This document shows, in pieces, positions 6,400 through 18,330 of a stretch of 64,000 nt of DNA; position 1 is the stretch's first letter; every line of letters starts with the position of its first letter. The position numbers and the translations under genes were made by a program. Origin of the DNA: Lutraria lutraria (lineage: Eukaryota > Mollusca > Bivalvia > Venerida > Mactridae); the NCBI GenBank assembly GCA_964023205.1, contig OZ026835.1:45915083-45979082 (forward strand), written 5' to 3'. Below the pieces are notes generated by a model that did no database searches, was not told the origin of the DNA, and saw nothing but the letters and a program-made list of their open reading frames with translations.

Positions 6400-8640
6400 G
6401 TAAGCGTAATTCTGGAGGAGTTGGTCTTTTTATTAAAACACTCTATATGACAGAGTAGTTCTCTTGGAACAGTCTTCTGAAAATTCTCTGTGGTTCAAAT
6501 TTAAGGATAATGCATGTATTTTGGGGGTTGTTCCCCTGAAAGCTCACAGTATAGTCGGTAGAGCTATTTGATAATTCTTGATTTTAGTATGAAATATGAA
6601 AATTGTATTTTTTGCATATTTGGTGATTTTGATGCCAGAAGTGGAAGTTTCAGTATGGTCAATGATTGTGTTGTTGGAAATGTATTTGATGATAATGCTA
6701 GAAATGCTATTGGTTTCAACAGTTTTGAAGATTTAGGTTTCCAAACAGACCATGGCTCACGTGGTGAACATTATAATACTCATGGCTATATATTGGCTGA
6801 ATTGTGTGAAATTTACAAATATTCGTTTTGTAAATAACCGATTCATATATAGTGATGGTAAGTGTTATTGATTATGTTTTGTTATTAGAAATTAACTTTT
6901 TTCTAAGTCAGACATTTTGACATTTTAGAATTTGATCCTCTATTATCTGAAGTACATTGTGTTTTAGAACTGTGTGTGAATTTTGCATCTTTGTAATTTT
7001 CTGAAGCTGTTGACAATTCTAGTACTAATGATGAAAACCATGTGCTCACTTAACCTGTTTGGGATAAGAATACAACACATGACTTTACAAGTCAATTTGA
7101 TCAAACTGAGATTGAAAATGTTGTGCTAGTCATGGATGAGCTTATGAATAATAAGGGGTATAACAAAAATATCATTAAATGTATTACTGAAGATGTTTCA
7201 AATAGTATTATTGCCAAAAATTATAATTTGATACAGCAGAAGAACTCACACAGTAGTTCTACAACCAAAATAACTAACAAACCTTTGCTTGATGAAAATT
7301 GCAAACAGTTAGGACAATATTACCATAGAAGTAAAAACGAATACAGACTCTTTAAGAATGCTGCTAGTAGGGAGGCTATGTCGATGATAATAAGAGTTAT
7401 AAAAAGGAAATTAGTGCTAAATTCAAATCTTACAATGATCTGCTTGTTAAGAAAGTCAGAGGTCTTGGAAATTCAGACCATAAGTCATACTGGAATTTGC
7501 TAAATAGATATTCAGGTGACCGAAACAATAAAATTTCAAGTGAAGTTTTTTAAGAGCATTTTAGCAATCTTAGTGCAAACTTGATCAATGAAGATGATGA
7601 AGGGTATGATGTAAACCTAGACCTTATTGCTGAACATAATGCTATGCTTAATTCGCCTTTTGCAGAACCAGAAATTGAAAATCAATTAATTTATTGAAAA
7701 ATAACAAGTCCTCTTCATCATTTGACAACATTTTGAATGAATACCTCAAACGTGCACATCCAAGAATGCTGACAGTAATAATTATGTATTTTGTAAATTA
7801 TCTAATTATTTTAGATTCAGGCATTTTCGCGGACATATATGGAGTAAGGGAATTATTTTACCTTTGTACAAAAACAAAGGTAATGTCAGCGATCCAGATA
7901 ATTACAAGGGTATCACAATTCTAAGTTGTTTTGGAAAACTATTCACTTCCTTATTAGATACTAGATTAAACAAGTTTTTTGAAGACAACAATGTTTTTTG
8001 CGAAGAGCAAGCTCGGTTTAGGAAACATTACAGTATTGTACATAAGTAATATTTTGCTAAAGATACAAAGTTATATTGTGTCTTTGTTGATAACCGCAAA
8101 GCATTTGATTCTGTCAATTGGATTGCACTTTGGCGTAAAATTCAGATGGTTATCTTCAAACTCCCTGCTGCGGTTACCTCCCTTGATCAGTACGTTACAG
8201 TTATATTAGCAAAGCGTGAGGTAACCGGTGTGAGGAGTTCGGGTTATCTTCATGACTGCTTCAATAAGCTTGGATTGTCAAGTTATTGGATAGATCAGAA
8301 AACTTAAAAAGTCCCAAATTCTTTCAATTATGTCATTAAAATTAGGATTAGGGACCATTTTATCCAGAACTGGAATAAGGTACAATTATTTTCTCGAGTA
8401 AATACCTTAATTATAGAATGTATATATAAACATGAATTTGTTTTTGAGAAATATTTTCAAATCTTGCCTACATATCTTGCTATTTCGTTATGTAAATTCA
8501 GGTTGATGAATCATAAACTTCTCATAGGGTGAGGCAGATTTGAAAATGTTGTTCGTGAACAAAGAACATGTCATTTATGTGGCGATGAATTATTATGTGA
8601 TGAATTTCACTATCTGTTTATAATTAGTTATAAATATTTT
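6400..8640 (+). pseudogene. Decayed non-LTR retrotransposon (LINE), endonuclease and reverse transcriptase remnants
   Basis: Conceptual translation across several frames and stops shows, in order: an endonuclease-like GGVGLFIK at ~6415; FGDFDARSG (~6617, the GDFNARTG endonuclease motif); GYILAELCE (~6785); a reverse-transcriptase block KNKGNVSDPDNYKGITILSC (~7870); EEQARFRKH (~8005); VDNRKAFDSVNW (~8085, RT motif A region); and a C-terminal CHLCGDE..CDEFHYL zinc-like motif (~8570). The catalytic FADD region is missing between ~8130 and ~8250, so an internal deletion is likely. It is inactive, with many stops and frameshifts. The CR1/L2-like versus other clade is not resolved. Confidence 0.8.
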
Positions 8641-8865
8641 GGTGTAGATAGAGTCAAATATCCAGAAAAAATATTTTTATAAATTACCAACAACCATGAA
8701 ATTCTTAATATCATATGAATAATAAAAAACAGGGATACCTTGTTACAACTAGTTGTATTTTGCAAATGAAATATGTCATGTTTTAGATAAGTTATTTTAG
8801 TGATTACTTGCGAAAAGAAAGTATAATTATTAGGCATTCCTAAACATTATAAGGTAATAGCGCAA

Positions 8866-9085
8866 TGTTTGTTTGTTTATTTGAGTTTTACGCCCCTTTT
8901 CAACAGTCAGGGTCATATTAGATGGACAGTTCATCTAACCATTGTTCCTGGGAAGAACCAATACTAGACTCCCATCATCCGTAAGAAACTGCCTACTTTC
9001 TTTCTCACATAAAGAGACATGGTCGGTAGCGGGACTCGAACCCATGATCCCCCATCAGTGAGAGGTTACAGTGATTTGAATAGCG
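8866..9085 (-). mobile_element. tRNA-derived SINE, copy 1
   Basis: In minus orientation, a tRNA-like head lies at the right end (GGGTTCGAGTCC box B at about 9029-9040) and a conserved core and tail containing AGTTTTACGCCCC lie at the left. It is about 75-80% alike by eye to the copies at 38866-39104 and 63757-64000. The mollusc V-SINE family (such as RUDI) is a plausible relative from general knowledge. Box A is eroded. Confidence 0.7.
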
Positions 9086-9558
9086 TAATGTAATAATGTA
9101 ATTGGTTAAAATTTCCTTTAGTAATTACAATGTATATAAAAAATATATAATTTCTCATCCTCCATATATTTTTCTGATTTATACTGGTAAAATATAAATT
9201 CAATCATTCAAAGTATTCTCTCATGTGTTCTTCTATGTATATCACGGCTAATTACGATGACTACCCTACCGCCTCGCCATCTTTGACAACTATAAACTGT
9301 TGTGTTATCATCACGCAACAACTACAGTTCTGAACAATACGCACACGAATAATGCATTCAGTCAGTTATCGTTGAACAGTTGGTTTGGCTCAGATTCATG
9401 ATAACAATTGTGTGAAATATTTGCAGAGCAATTAATTGGTCGAATGGGAACACCCACTCCACAATCTTAATAAGAACCACATTACTTGGAATTCCAAACA
9501 TAAAATACAAGAAACATTGAACTAAACGACAAATATCAGTCTTCTTTGCATTTACATT
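9086..9558. other. No gene recognised
   Basis: AT-rich sequence between a SINE and the 3' end of the BIR-UBA-RING gene. No supported feature. Confidence 0.4.
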
Positions 9559-9564
9559 TTTATT
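9559..9564 (-). promoter_or_regulatory. Polyadenylation signal of the BIR-UBA-RING gene
   Basis: AATAAA on the minus strand, about 256 bases after the stop codon at 9820-9822. It is the first canonical signal in that 3' UTR. Confidence 0.45.
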
Positions 9565-9819
9565 TTTAAAAAGTCACAATTTAATTGAGCTGCCTTATAG
9601 TGTACATACATTGCACAATGTCCGCATATATACAAAGAAAAGTCATGAGTATACGAGGGGTGGTTAAGAGGTTTCTGGACGCCGCTTCTTATGAATATTG
9701 AGGTATCATGGTTAGGGAACGTGAACCCGTTATATCAACACATGAAGCTAATTTATCACATCTTCATATTCAATACTTTGTTACAATTCGCCATGTATTA
9801 GATAAACGGGCTCATGGTG

Positions 9820-10037
9820 TTATCTACAATCCTTTGTAACCGCAAAAAATGCTTTTATTTGTCCATTGATAATCTTGCGACATATCGGACACGTAGATAC
9901 AGCAGGTGCACATTGTGGACATGCTACTATATGTCCACAAGGCAAAAATATCACATCAGCTCGGTTTTCTAAACAAATCTTACACACACTATCATTTTTC
10001 AGTCTTTCATTTTCTTCCTTTAGTTTTTCAATGGAAT
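9820..10037 (-). CDS. IAP gene 1, last exon: C-terminal RING
   Basis: The acceptor TTCTTTTCAG is at 10038-10047. The exon encodes a short coiled coil (IEKLKEENERLKN), then CKIC...FLPCGH..AC..CA....CPICR, with a 19-residue tail after the last RING Cys. The stop is at 9820-9822. Confidence 0.9.
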
Positions 10038-13000
10038 CTGAAAAGAAAAAATACAGAATAAATGTAAGGTATATCCTATATTGAATAATTTACATATAAT
10101 GTAAATATATCATATATTGAAAAATTACATATAAGGTATATCATATATATATTGAGTAATTTACATATATTGAATAATTTACATATAATATAAATATATC
10201 ATAAAGTGAAACAATTACATATAATATATATAATATGCAGGCCTGATAATATGTATTGAATAATTTACATGTATTTACATTATAATGTAAATGTATCATA
10301 TATTGAAAAAAAATCATATAAGGTATATCATATATATTGAATAATTTACATTTATTGAATAATTTTCATATAACATAAATATATCATATATTGACAAATT
10401 ACAAATAGAGTATATCATCTATATTGAATAATTTACACATAATGTAAATATATCATATGTTTATTAAAAAAAAATATATATAAGGTACATGTATATCATA
10501 TTATAGATAAAAGGGTCTCATTCCTTACATTTAAATTATCCAATTTATATTAAATATATATATATACTAAATTATGTGTATTACAAACATGAGATCTTTT
10601 TACATGTTACATATAAATTATTGTCACAGTGTTACTTGTTGCACTAATGTTTTATCTTATCAATCTTGCTGACGGACTACAGGATATATAAGATCGCCTA
10701 ACAAAGAATATTTGAGTCAAACATAATCCAGGGCTAACGAACTTGAGATCGGTCCCTAATATAAGATGGAATCTCATCATATTATTTAATGTTTCTACGT
10801 TCATTAGTTTAAAATAAATATCGTAGATGATTTTATCATTCGATCGACATAATTGATATATATCTGGATTTGTATGAAATATTTAACTGTATTATATTTT
10901 CATCCAAAATTCTTTTAGAATACAATTAAGATATGAGCGCACAGAAATGTATTTAGTTTTGTAACATTATATATTATCATAACTGCAGACCATGGTAAGA
11001 CTACATTTGCCATGAAAAATACCTCATCTATGCCCTATAAAGAGATTTATGAAGTATTCATTATAGGAAAGATGTTTTAACGACCTGTTTCCTTCACCCC
11101 AATTCATTTGTTTGAAAATACATGTATATTCTAAGGGTTGCTTAAAGTTGGAACGCAGTTCGCGATTCAATTGTCTTTGATTTTTTTCTAAAAGATTGTT
11201 TTTTCTATTTTGTCTAATTAGATCTTTTTATTATTGAAAACATATATATTTTTCATCGCGGACTGCAGACTAGAACGCAGTTCGCAATAAAAAATAACAG
11301 TATCTGTCCTTACCTAGTTCATCCAAATCTTCGGAAGTGGTTACATTTGTATCTAGAAGATTTGGATCTTCAACGTCTTCAAACTCTTCCGGATTTTCTT
11401 CCATGTCAAAAAGTAGCTCGCATAAATCTCTCCCTTTAAAATCAGTATTTCCTGCAATAGATCAGCAATAATTGATATACATGTATAACTGTGTACATGA
11501 ATTAATATTAAGATGTAAAAGTGCGAAATAGTGAAAAGCTACGTCTAATTGGAAACAGACACATAAAAATGAATTACAATGTATAATTATATCATTATTT
11601 CGGACACTCGAACGAGTTTTTAAAGGACAACATACATGATAAATTACTATCGTGTGTTATAATTATAATAAATTTGTAATTCTAAATATCAATATATTTA
11701 AATGAACGCATTTGTAAACATAGATGTACACTACAATTAAACTTCTGACCACTACCGGACCCAAAAACATCGGTTTTCTGAGTATACCGTTTTCCAGAGA
11801 ATTTTGGGTTAATTCCGAAAACATGGGACCTAAAAAATCATCGGCGTAGTTAGGGAATTCTGTATTTCAGTATATACTCTAGCTTTCAGTTGTTTAATTG
11901 TATACATACAGTTTACAACTTTATTAAGGATACGTAGCTGAAGACACTAACCATTCTTTTTCCTGTAGAACGAGATTGCTTTTTTCACCATTTCAGTTGA
12001 ATAACCCATATCAATACAACTCTTTGCTGCTGGAGTATCTAAATAATCTGTATGCTGTGAAATCTGCGATACCACTGATTGCTAAAATATATCAATAAAT
12101 GAATAAGTGAATAAACTGGTATATAAATGAATAAGTGTGTAAGTGAATAAACTGGTATATAAATGAATAAGTGTGTAAGTGAATAAACTGGTGTATAAAT
12201 GAATAAGTGTGTAAGTGAATAAATGTGTATGAAAATAAATAAGTTAATAAATAAGTATATAAATGAATGAGAATATAAGTAATGTAAAAGGTATGAAAAT
12301 ATATAAGGAAATGAATTGGCGAATAAGTATGATCTATAAATAAACATATTTTGATTGGCTTAAAGCCTGGTCCATCATCAATTCTAAAAATAGAACCAGG
12401 TCAATATCCATCACACAAAAGATAGACGCATTGCGTATTTTGTTCAATCGTCCCTCCGTGTCGAGGGATAGAAACAACCCGGGCAGTTTTTGTCCCCACC
12501 CCATTTTCCTGACCCCCGGGCATTTCCCCCGACGCTCGGGCAGTTCTTTACCAAGTTTTGTACTAGTGAGCCATTAAATATGATGTGATATTCACCGGCA
12601 GAATACCATATTGACATTCTGCCGGTGAATATCACATCATATATATTGGCCCACTAGTCAATAACTGTATAATATAAATGAATGAGTACTTAAGTGAATA
12701 AACAGATTTATGAATCTAGTGAATGAATAGGTATAAAGTTAGTAAGTGAAATAGGGGTATAAATAAGTAAATAAATGAATAAATAAGTGTATGAATCAGT
12801 GAATAAATAATTAAGTAAAACGAATATCTAAATGAATAAGCAAATACATAAACAGTAGAATGATTGAGTAAGAATAAATAGATGAATGGTTGATATTTCT
12901 ACTCTATGGCCAAACTTAAGATAGTGGTTATGACCAAAGGGTTGATCTTAATACGACAATTTTTGTACATATAAAGTAAGAAGGACAAACATAATTCAGT

Positions 13001-16000
13001 TCCTGCGTCTATAATACGATTAGACTTCTTAGACAAATTATCGCAGATTTCACTGTTTTTTTTTAATATTAATTTTTCTAGAATAATTTTATACGGAAGA
13101 CACTTTAGGTTGTTCGATGGGTCAACATAACATCACGACGATAAGGTCTTATAAATAACAAGATAACGCTTATATTTAGTAGGTCTATATAGTGACCATT
13201 CTTTGATTTAGAACTAGTTAAAATCACACTGACTTAATAATTAAAATTATCCATATACGAGCGTATTATATAGTCATTATTTGTAACTTACCTGTAAGCT
13301 ATCTAATCCATCCGCTTCTATTGGCTCGCCATTTCGCACTTTTTCGATATATGACTTGCCTTTAAGCAGTAAAAGATGAGGACAAGCCGGGTACCATTTT
13401 GCATGTTCCTTCATTGGATTGTCTTCTGGTTCCCAGTTCCTCAGACCACCTCCACAATGATAGCATCTAACACTGTCACCAACACCTGTAATATAGATTT
13501 AATTAACATTAGAATCTCCCTTAATGGTCACTTTAATACCAAGACCATGTGAAAAGTTCATACTTATATCTTAACTTGCTAATGAGATTACAGTATAACC
13601 TCTCCAGAGGAGCCCTCTCTTGAGCAACAACTTCCTTTCAACAACAACATGATTTTCCCAACTGTACCATATAACTATTGCTTCAACATCTCTAATACAA
13701 CAACCGCTCAACAACAACAACATAATTTTGCTAGTTCTGAAGACTATACATAGTTCCCGCATTTACAATATTTACCTCCTATGGCGGCCATCTTGTTTGG
13801 CAAATTCAACAGGCATAGATAGAATATATTTTTGTTTTAATAATTCTAAATATAGGATACTCATATGTGACAACTACATTTTCTTAAACATGATGTGCTT
13901 ATGGCATTAACAACTTCATCATTAAAGACGCAACATGGGTATAAAAGGGAGGTAATGGCTGGTGGATGGTTTCCCTTGATTTTTAAACTGCTTTCAGCTC
14001 AGAGAGAGATTTCTAAAATATTTTGTATTAAATGGTGTTTTTAATCACTGAAAAAAATCTGAATGAAGCAAGATGATTATTTTATCAGTCCAGATAAGAA
14101 ACTTCAAAATGTTTGAAGATTTAGCTTCTTATATTTTCACAACAGTTTATAACAGAATTAGAGGGAGGAGTTTATATGGTTTAAATCCGATCGTCTGCTT
14201 CAGCTATTTATAGATTGATAAAACAATATATAAAGACAGAGTTAATTTGATAAAACATACATTTTATAACCAATGGATCCGAATCCAGATCTTTACACCT
14301 CATTGGTCGTTTGTTACCTGTGTAGGATTTAACATACTATTGTTTTACTTTCTCAGCTTACGTTTACATGCTTCTAAAGTCGACGTATAAACCGACAGAC
14401 TCAACTTATATAACAACAGAACTGATGCCCAGACGGTTATTAAGCACTTTGTTTTTACTCGGTACCACTTTTTAACTATTTTTTCGTTAGTTTAGTTAAA
14501 GCCCCATTAGCTTTTTGGATGTTAAAATTAAAGTAGGTCTTATTTTATCCAGAATGATGTCTTTTCAGTGAAACTGACTATTACTTGCAATAAAAACATT
14601 CCGAAATTTTCTTTTTTATCCTGAAGTATTGTTATAGAGCAAATAGAATATATTTTACTACCATTTTATCTATTGTTCTGTATTACTAAATCCAATAAGC
14701 TAATGGGCCTTTACAGACGGTCCATAGCTATACATAGCTAATGTTTTTTTATAATGGGCCTTTTACACAGTTTATTGCTATTTAATAATACATACAACTT
14801 TAACAAAAGGGCTGTGTCATAAGCACTTCCTGTTAACGTAGTTAAAAATCAAAGTACTGAAAGTACTGTCGGACTTGATTTTACCATACGAAGCAAAAGA
14901 GAGAAATGTATACCCACACCGTCCATACAAATGGTTGTAACATTTACATTTACGGACCGATTTCTCATTCATATTGTAATGCAGGTCATATACATGAAGT
15001 TGAATGAATTCGCTAGTGCTTAACTAGTCCCTTTGCTAAAATTTTAAAATGAAAATGTTCAGATAAAAATCAAGTCCAATTATGATCATGGAGAATAACA
15101 AGTATACAGTAAAAATATCATGTGCTTTAAACATAAAGTGTCGTTATTATTATTCGTTAATTCCATTTGTTCTCATGCCAATACGACAGTTTTGTGTCTG
15201 TATTTTAGAGGTGCGAATTATATAGATCTAACTTCAACTTGTTCAGTTAAAGTCAGTAATCTACTTCATGTTATATATATTATACTAAGAGCATACGGAG
15301 AGATCCAATTTTGAGCGCTAATGATAAAAGTTTGCTATAGTTTATATATACACAAAATGTATATATATATATTTTAACATAACATATATTTTATTAACAT
15401 TAAATTGTATACATACAATTTATAGTCAAAAAATACAATACATGTAAAATATAAAACATAATATCATCTTCTTATCTGAGAAGATTCAGCATAAATTATA
15501 CAAGTCCTAAATATTATGTACAGTATATTTCTATTATTTGATAGAAGTTTGTGTGGTACAAGTTAAAATGGTAAAACATTGTTGGATTATCATTACGTAT
15601 ATACAATGGCAACTAGAAAGCAATTTCGTGTTCAAATGATACAAACAAACATGACATCGTGGTAGTAAGGGATCACGTGGTGTGGTTTAGCACGAGAATT
15701 CACTGCTAGTCAGGTGTTTGTAGAATGAAAGTGTTTTACACGTTTAATATTTACTCATGGATATATGTGATATTTGTGGCACAATTTTAATACGGATATA
15801 ATGATTTTGTTGGCACAGTTATAAATTATACTAGAAGTACAATATTGTGTTCATGTTCGTGGAAAGAAAGACAAGTTATGTGGGAGATTTACGACAAATC
15901 CAATAATGTTATGGAGGCCCATATTCAAAATACAAGGACTAGTTCCCTTGACTGTTTTGGTACGGAGTCAAGGTACGTCAATATTTTATAAACATTTTGT

Positions 16001-17018
16001 ATATGGCTAATATCTATGAACCGAGCATCGGTCAGCCTTTCCGAAACCGAAATAAAAGACCAGCACGTCGGTCTTTGTATAAAATAATATAATTTACTCC
16101 ACTTGTAGGACATGTGTAGGTAGTGTTTTTGGTATTTATATGAAATGTATATGTGTATATATGTATTAAAGTCATATGTACCATTGTATTCACGTAAGAT
16201 AACCTCATAATTATGTAAAATCAATACATGTACGATAATAGTGTGTGTTCAATTGACTAAATGGTCACTATGGAACACAACCTTGTGACCCAAGTGGGTC
16301 CATAAACTAGTATATACACTGACGTATGATAATTAAACATTTAATTACTACAAAAATGGTGATATTAATTACGCCCTTTCATTAAATGCATAGTATAGGT
16401 AACTTGACAGGTTATACTTGCACTTGACGTAAGTATATACCACTGATGCCGTCAGCACTTTGATAAATGCTATATTTAGATTAGTCAACAGTCTAATTAT
16501 AGATTTCTACTCTAAGAATAGAATATCACGGTTTTTCATGAAATTTTAAGTGGTTTTTAGAGGAAATGTGCATGATAAATCGTGTTAGTTGGGTATATTT
16601 TATTACAGGTTGTATTGAAACATATCTATATTATATAAACTATCATTATTAACCCTGAATAATAAATAATAACTTGTTATAATAACAATTTTATGTCTTT
16701 ACTAAATCCCATAAAACGGTAATTCGATATGTTGTCCCTCTACTGTACCAAGGACTTATATACATACATGTATATAAGTCCTTGACTGTACACTATAATC
16801 AAAGTAGAAATATTTCCTTTTTACATACCCGTATACACAAGACCAGCTTCGACTAAATCTTTTACAGCTACGGGCAGGTATTCTGGCCAGGTTTCGAACG
16901 ATTCCTGTCTCCTTGTCAGCAGGGCATACTGTGGAAACTTGGGTTTCTCGATATTGATGCCCAAACTTAATGGAGGTGGTCTAGTTGCGCGATGCTGCTT
17001 AGAAATATGAGCAGACAT
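9820..17018 (-). CDS. Inhibitor-of-apoptosis family gene: BIR-UBA-RING, 289 aa, five coding exons
   Basis: Joined coding exons, all with GT-AG junctions and matching phases: 17018-16829, 13485-13292, 12081-11952, 11451-11314 and 10037-9820 (190+194+130+138+218 nt = 290 codons with the stop). A type II BIR domain spans residues ~27-105 (R..SFETWP, EAGLVYTG), with zinc ligands Cys71, Cys74, His91, Cys98. A UBA domain lies at ~142-188 (MGY at 153-155). A C-terminal RING follows: Cys236/239, PCGH 250-253, Cys257/260, CPIC 267-270. By family, it would bind IBM-containing caspases or adaptors through the BIR, bind ubiquitin through the UBA and act as an E3 ligase through the RING, in cytosolic apoptosis and NF-kB/immune signalling. 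The architecture resembles BIRC8/ILP2-type or one-BIR cIAP relatives. IAP genes are expanded in bivalves. The upstream frame stays open for ten codons, but ATG 17018 is the first Met. Confidence 0.9.
10085..10560. repeat. AT-rich degenerate repeat in IAP gene 1 intron
   Basis: Variants of TGAATAATTTACATATAATG and AAATATATCATATA alternate many times. The array lies in the intron just upstream of the RING exon. Confidence 0.6.
11314..11451 (-). CDS. IAP gene 1, exon 5: end of UBA and acidic linker
   Basis: The acceptor GATCTATTGCAG and donor GTAAGG bound 138 nt encoding the last UBA helix (NTDFKGRDLCELLFDM) and an acidic linker (EENPEEFEDVEDPN). Confidence 0.85.
11952..12081 (-). CDS. IAP gene 1, exon 4: UBA domain
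   Basis: The acceptor ATATATTTTAG and donor GTTAGT bound 130 nt encoding LDTPAAKSCIDMGYSTEMV, a UBA helix 1-loop-helix 2 signature. A 36-bp tandem repeat begins right behind the acceptor in the intron. Confidence 0.85.
12085..12330. repeat. 36-bp tandem repeat in IAP gene 1 intron
   Basis: Three near-exact copies of a 36-base unit (starting ATAAACTGGTATATAAATGA) lie at about 12111-12218. Looser ATGAATAAGTG-type repeats follow to 12330 and again at 12665-12890. The open minus-strand frame here is an artefact of the repeat. Confidence 0.8.
12562..12658. mobile_element. Foldback (hairpin) element
   Basis: ACTAGTGAGCC at the left and its near complement GGCCCACTAGT at the right enclose long arms. 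ATATGATGTGATATTCACCG with GCAGAAT pairs almost perfectly with ATTCTGC and CGGTGAATATCACATCATAT around a loop of about 11 bases. It is a minimal MITE-like hairpin in the BIR/UBA intron. Confidence 0.65.
13292..13485 (-). CDS. IAP gene 1, exon 3: zinc-binding half of BIR
   Basis: The acceptor TATATTACAG and donor GTAAGT bound 194 nt encoding VGDSVRCYHCGGGLRNW and the His/Cys ligands EHAKWYPAC. Confidence 0.9.
13591..13740. mobile_element. pogo/Tigger-like MITE, copy 1 (right end eroded)
   Basis: It starts TA-CAGTATAACCTCTCCAGAG and contains the CTTTCAACAACAACATGATT block shared with the copies at 17118 and 63483. The right inverted repeat is not recognisable. It lies in an intron of IAP gene 1. 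Confidence 0.6.
13741..16748. other. Large intron of IAP gene 1
   Basis: AT-rich intron between the two BIR half-exons. I see no exon-like frame, RNA gene or clear transposon; short ATG-to-stop frames lack any protein signature. Confidence 0.5.
16749..16784. repeat. Perfect 16-bp-arm palindrome in IAP intron
   Basis: CAAGGACTTATATACA and its exact complement TGTATATAAGTCCTTG are separated by four bases. It lies 45 bases past the splice donor of exon 2 on the minus strand. Confidence 0.75.
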
Positions 17019-17048
17019 CGTCCTGGTGCATGTCGTCCTGAGCGTAGT
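16829..17048 (-). CDS. IAP gene 1, exon 2: start codon and N-terminal half of BIR
   Basis: The acceptor CTCGTTCAG ends at 17049 and the donor GTATGT starts at 16828. The ATG is at 17018-17016. It encodes residues 1-63 plus one base, up to AGLVYT; the BIR is split at the conserved Gly codon before VGDSVRC. Confidence 0.85.
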
Positions 17049-17117
17049 CTGAACGAGATATAAAGCAAGTATGATTTTTGAAATAACAACAAGTATGAAT
17101 TACTAATGGTGGAAGTA

Positions 17118-17303
17118 CAGTACAATCTCTCTAGAGCGGCCGTCACTTGAACAACAACCTCCATACAACAACAGCATGCGTTTTCCTACAGCATGATTTA
17201 ACTATTAATTAAATCTCTATAGAGCAATAATTAACCTCTAAAAGACAACATAAGTTAGCTATTCCAACAGGTACGTACGTGTTGTTTTTGAGAGGTTGCA
17301 CTG
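17118..17303. mobile_element. pogo/Tigger-like MITE, copy 2
   Basis: CAGTACAATCTCTCTAGAG at the left and GAGAGGTTGCACTG at the right are inverted repeats, flanked by TA on each side, the target duplication of pogo/Tigger elements. It is 186 bp and non-coding, located in the first intron of IAP gene 1. Confidence 0.75.
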
Positions 17304-17750
17304 TATTTATTCATAGGACAAATAAAATGGATATTAACAGTAAATATTGACATCGTGTAAATCCTCACTACGTTTAAGTCTCTGAGAGCAAGTATCAAAA
17401 ACTTTTAATATCCATGCACAAATTTTAATCGAGTTTATACGTTTGCAAATATATTCAATAGCATTAATACCCCCTATATAGTATTATTTAAATACTAACA
17501 CACCCATTTTGCCCAATTTGCACCAGAATTTCTTAAAATGTATAAATCATTAACAAGAAAAGTTAATTTCAACTAAAATCTTATTTTATCCGAATTCATA
17601 ACTGTACGAATTAATGTTCATTGTTCATTTTTAAGTTACATTAATTATAAACTAAACAGTTCTAACACAAAACATATTAACTGCAGTTATAAAATTTCAA
17701 AACATACAAACTATAAAGTAACAAAACAAAACATAATATTCCACACTTAC

Positions 17751-17830
17751 CTAAAAAAGTTAGTCGAAGTTGTCTCGAGTCGTTATTTGTTGCTCTACAT
17801 AATCTGTCCGCGCTACTTTACGATTTTATA
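17751..17830 (-). promoter_or_regulatory. Promoter and non-coding first exon of IAP gene 1
   Basis: TATAAAAT on the minus strand (17823-17830) is followed, within the expected distance, by a short exon that ends at the donor TTTTTTAG|GTAAGTG (exon edge 17751). The only ATG in the exon is followed at once by TAG, so translation would start in exon 2 at 17018. Confidence 0.55.
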
Positions 17831-18330
17831 CTAGTTCGTACTGGTTTTCCAATTAGCATGTAGCTCCATCGTGACGAAATTATTTTTAAACGTCAAATAG
17901 GTGATATGGTTATTTGGAACATATCTGACGATAAGATAAATGTAACATGCTCAAGTACAATGCATGCCCAGTTGATTCTTCCGTCACGGATCAAAACACA
18001 TGGTCGAGCTATACATACTAGTCATGTTTAGATAATAAAAAAATCATTTCACATGGTTATCTTTATATTTTATACTCATCCGAAGTTTTGATATTTTTTA
18101 TTAAAATTAATAAGATTATTTTTTCAATCTTATAGAATGAATACAATTTATATAGGTACGTGTATTTATTTTATAGCATTTACTCATAAGTGTTAATTTT
18201 TTATGTACTATTGATCTTTAGTTTATTTACAAAAGCTTTTCATATATTTGGTCAGCATCAAAATGCACGCACGAGCAATAGAATGCTGAAGAAAGCTTTT
18301 AGCTACAAAAACACTAGACAGCGACTTAAG
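17831..18330. other. No gene recognised
   Basis: Upstream region of IAP gene 1 before the CpG-rich element. AT-rich, with no supported feature. Confidence 0.4.

Noticed and set aside
6568..6837. 89-codon frame as an independent gene
   Set aside because: It contains the FGDFDARSG endonuclease motif in register with downstream reverse-transcriptase remnants, so it is part of a dead LINE.
9655..9700. CGAGGGGTGGTTAAGAGGTT resembling a mariner-type terminal repeat
   Set aside because: No partner inverted repeat or transposase remnant was found nearby, so it is too short to call.
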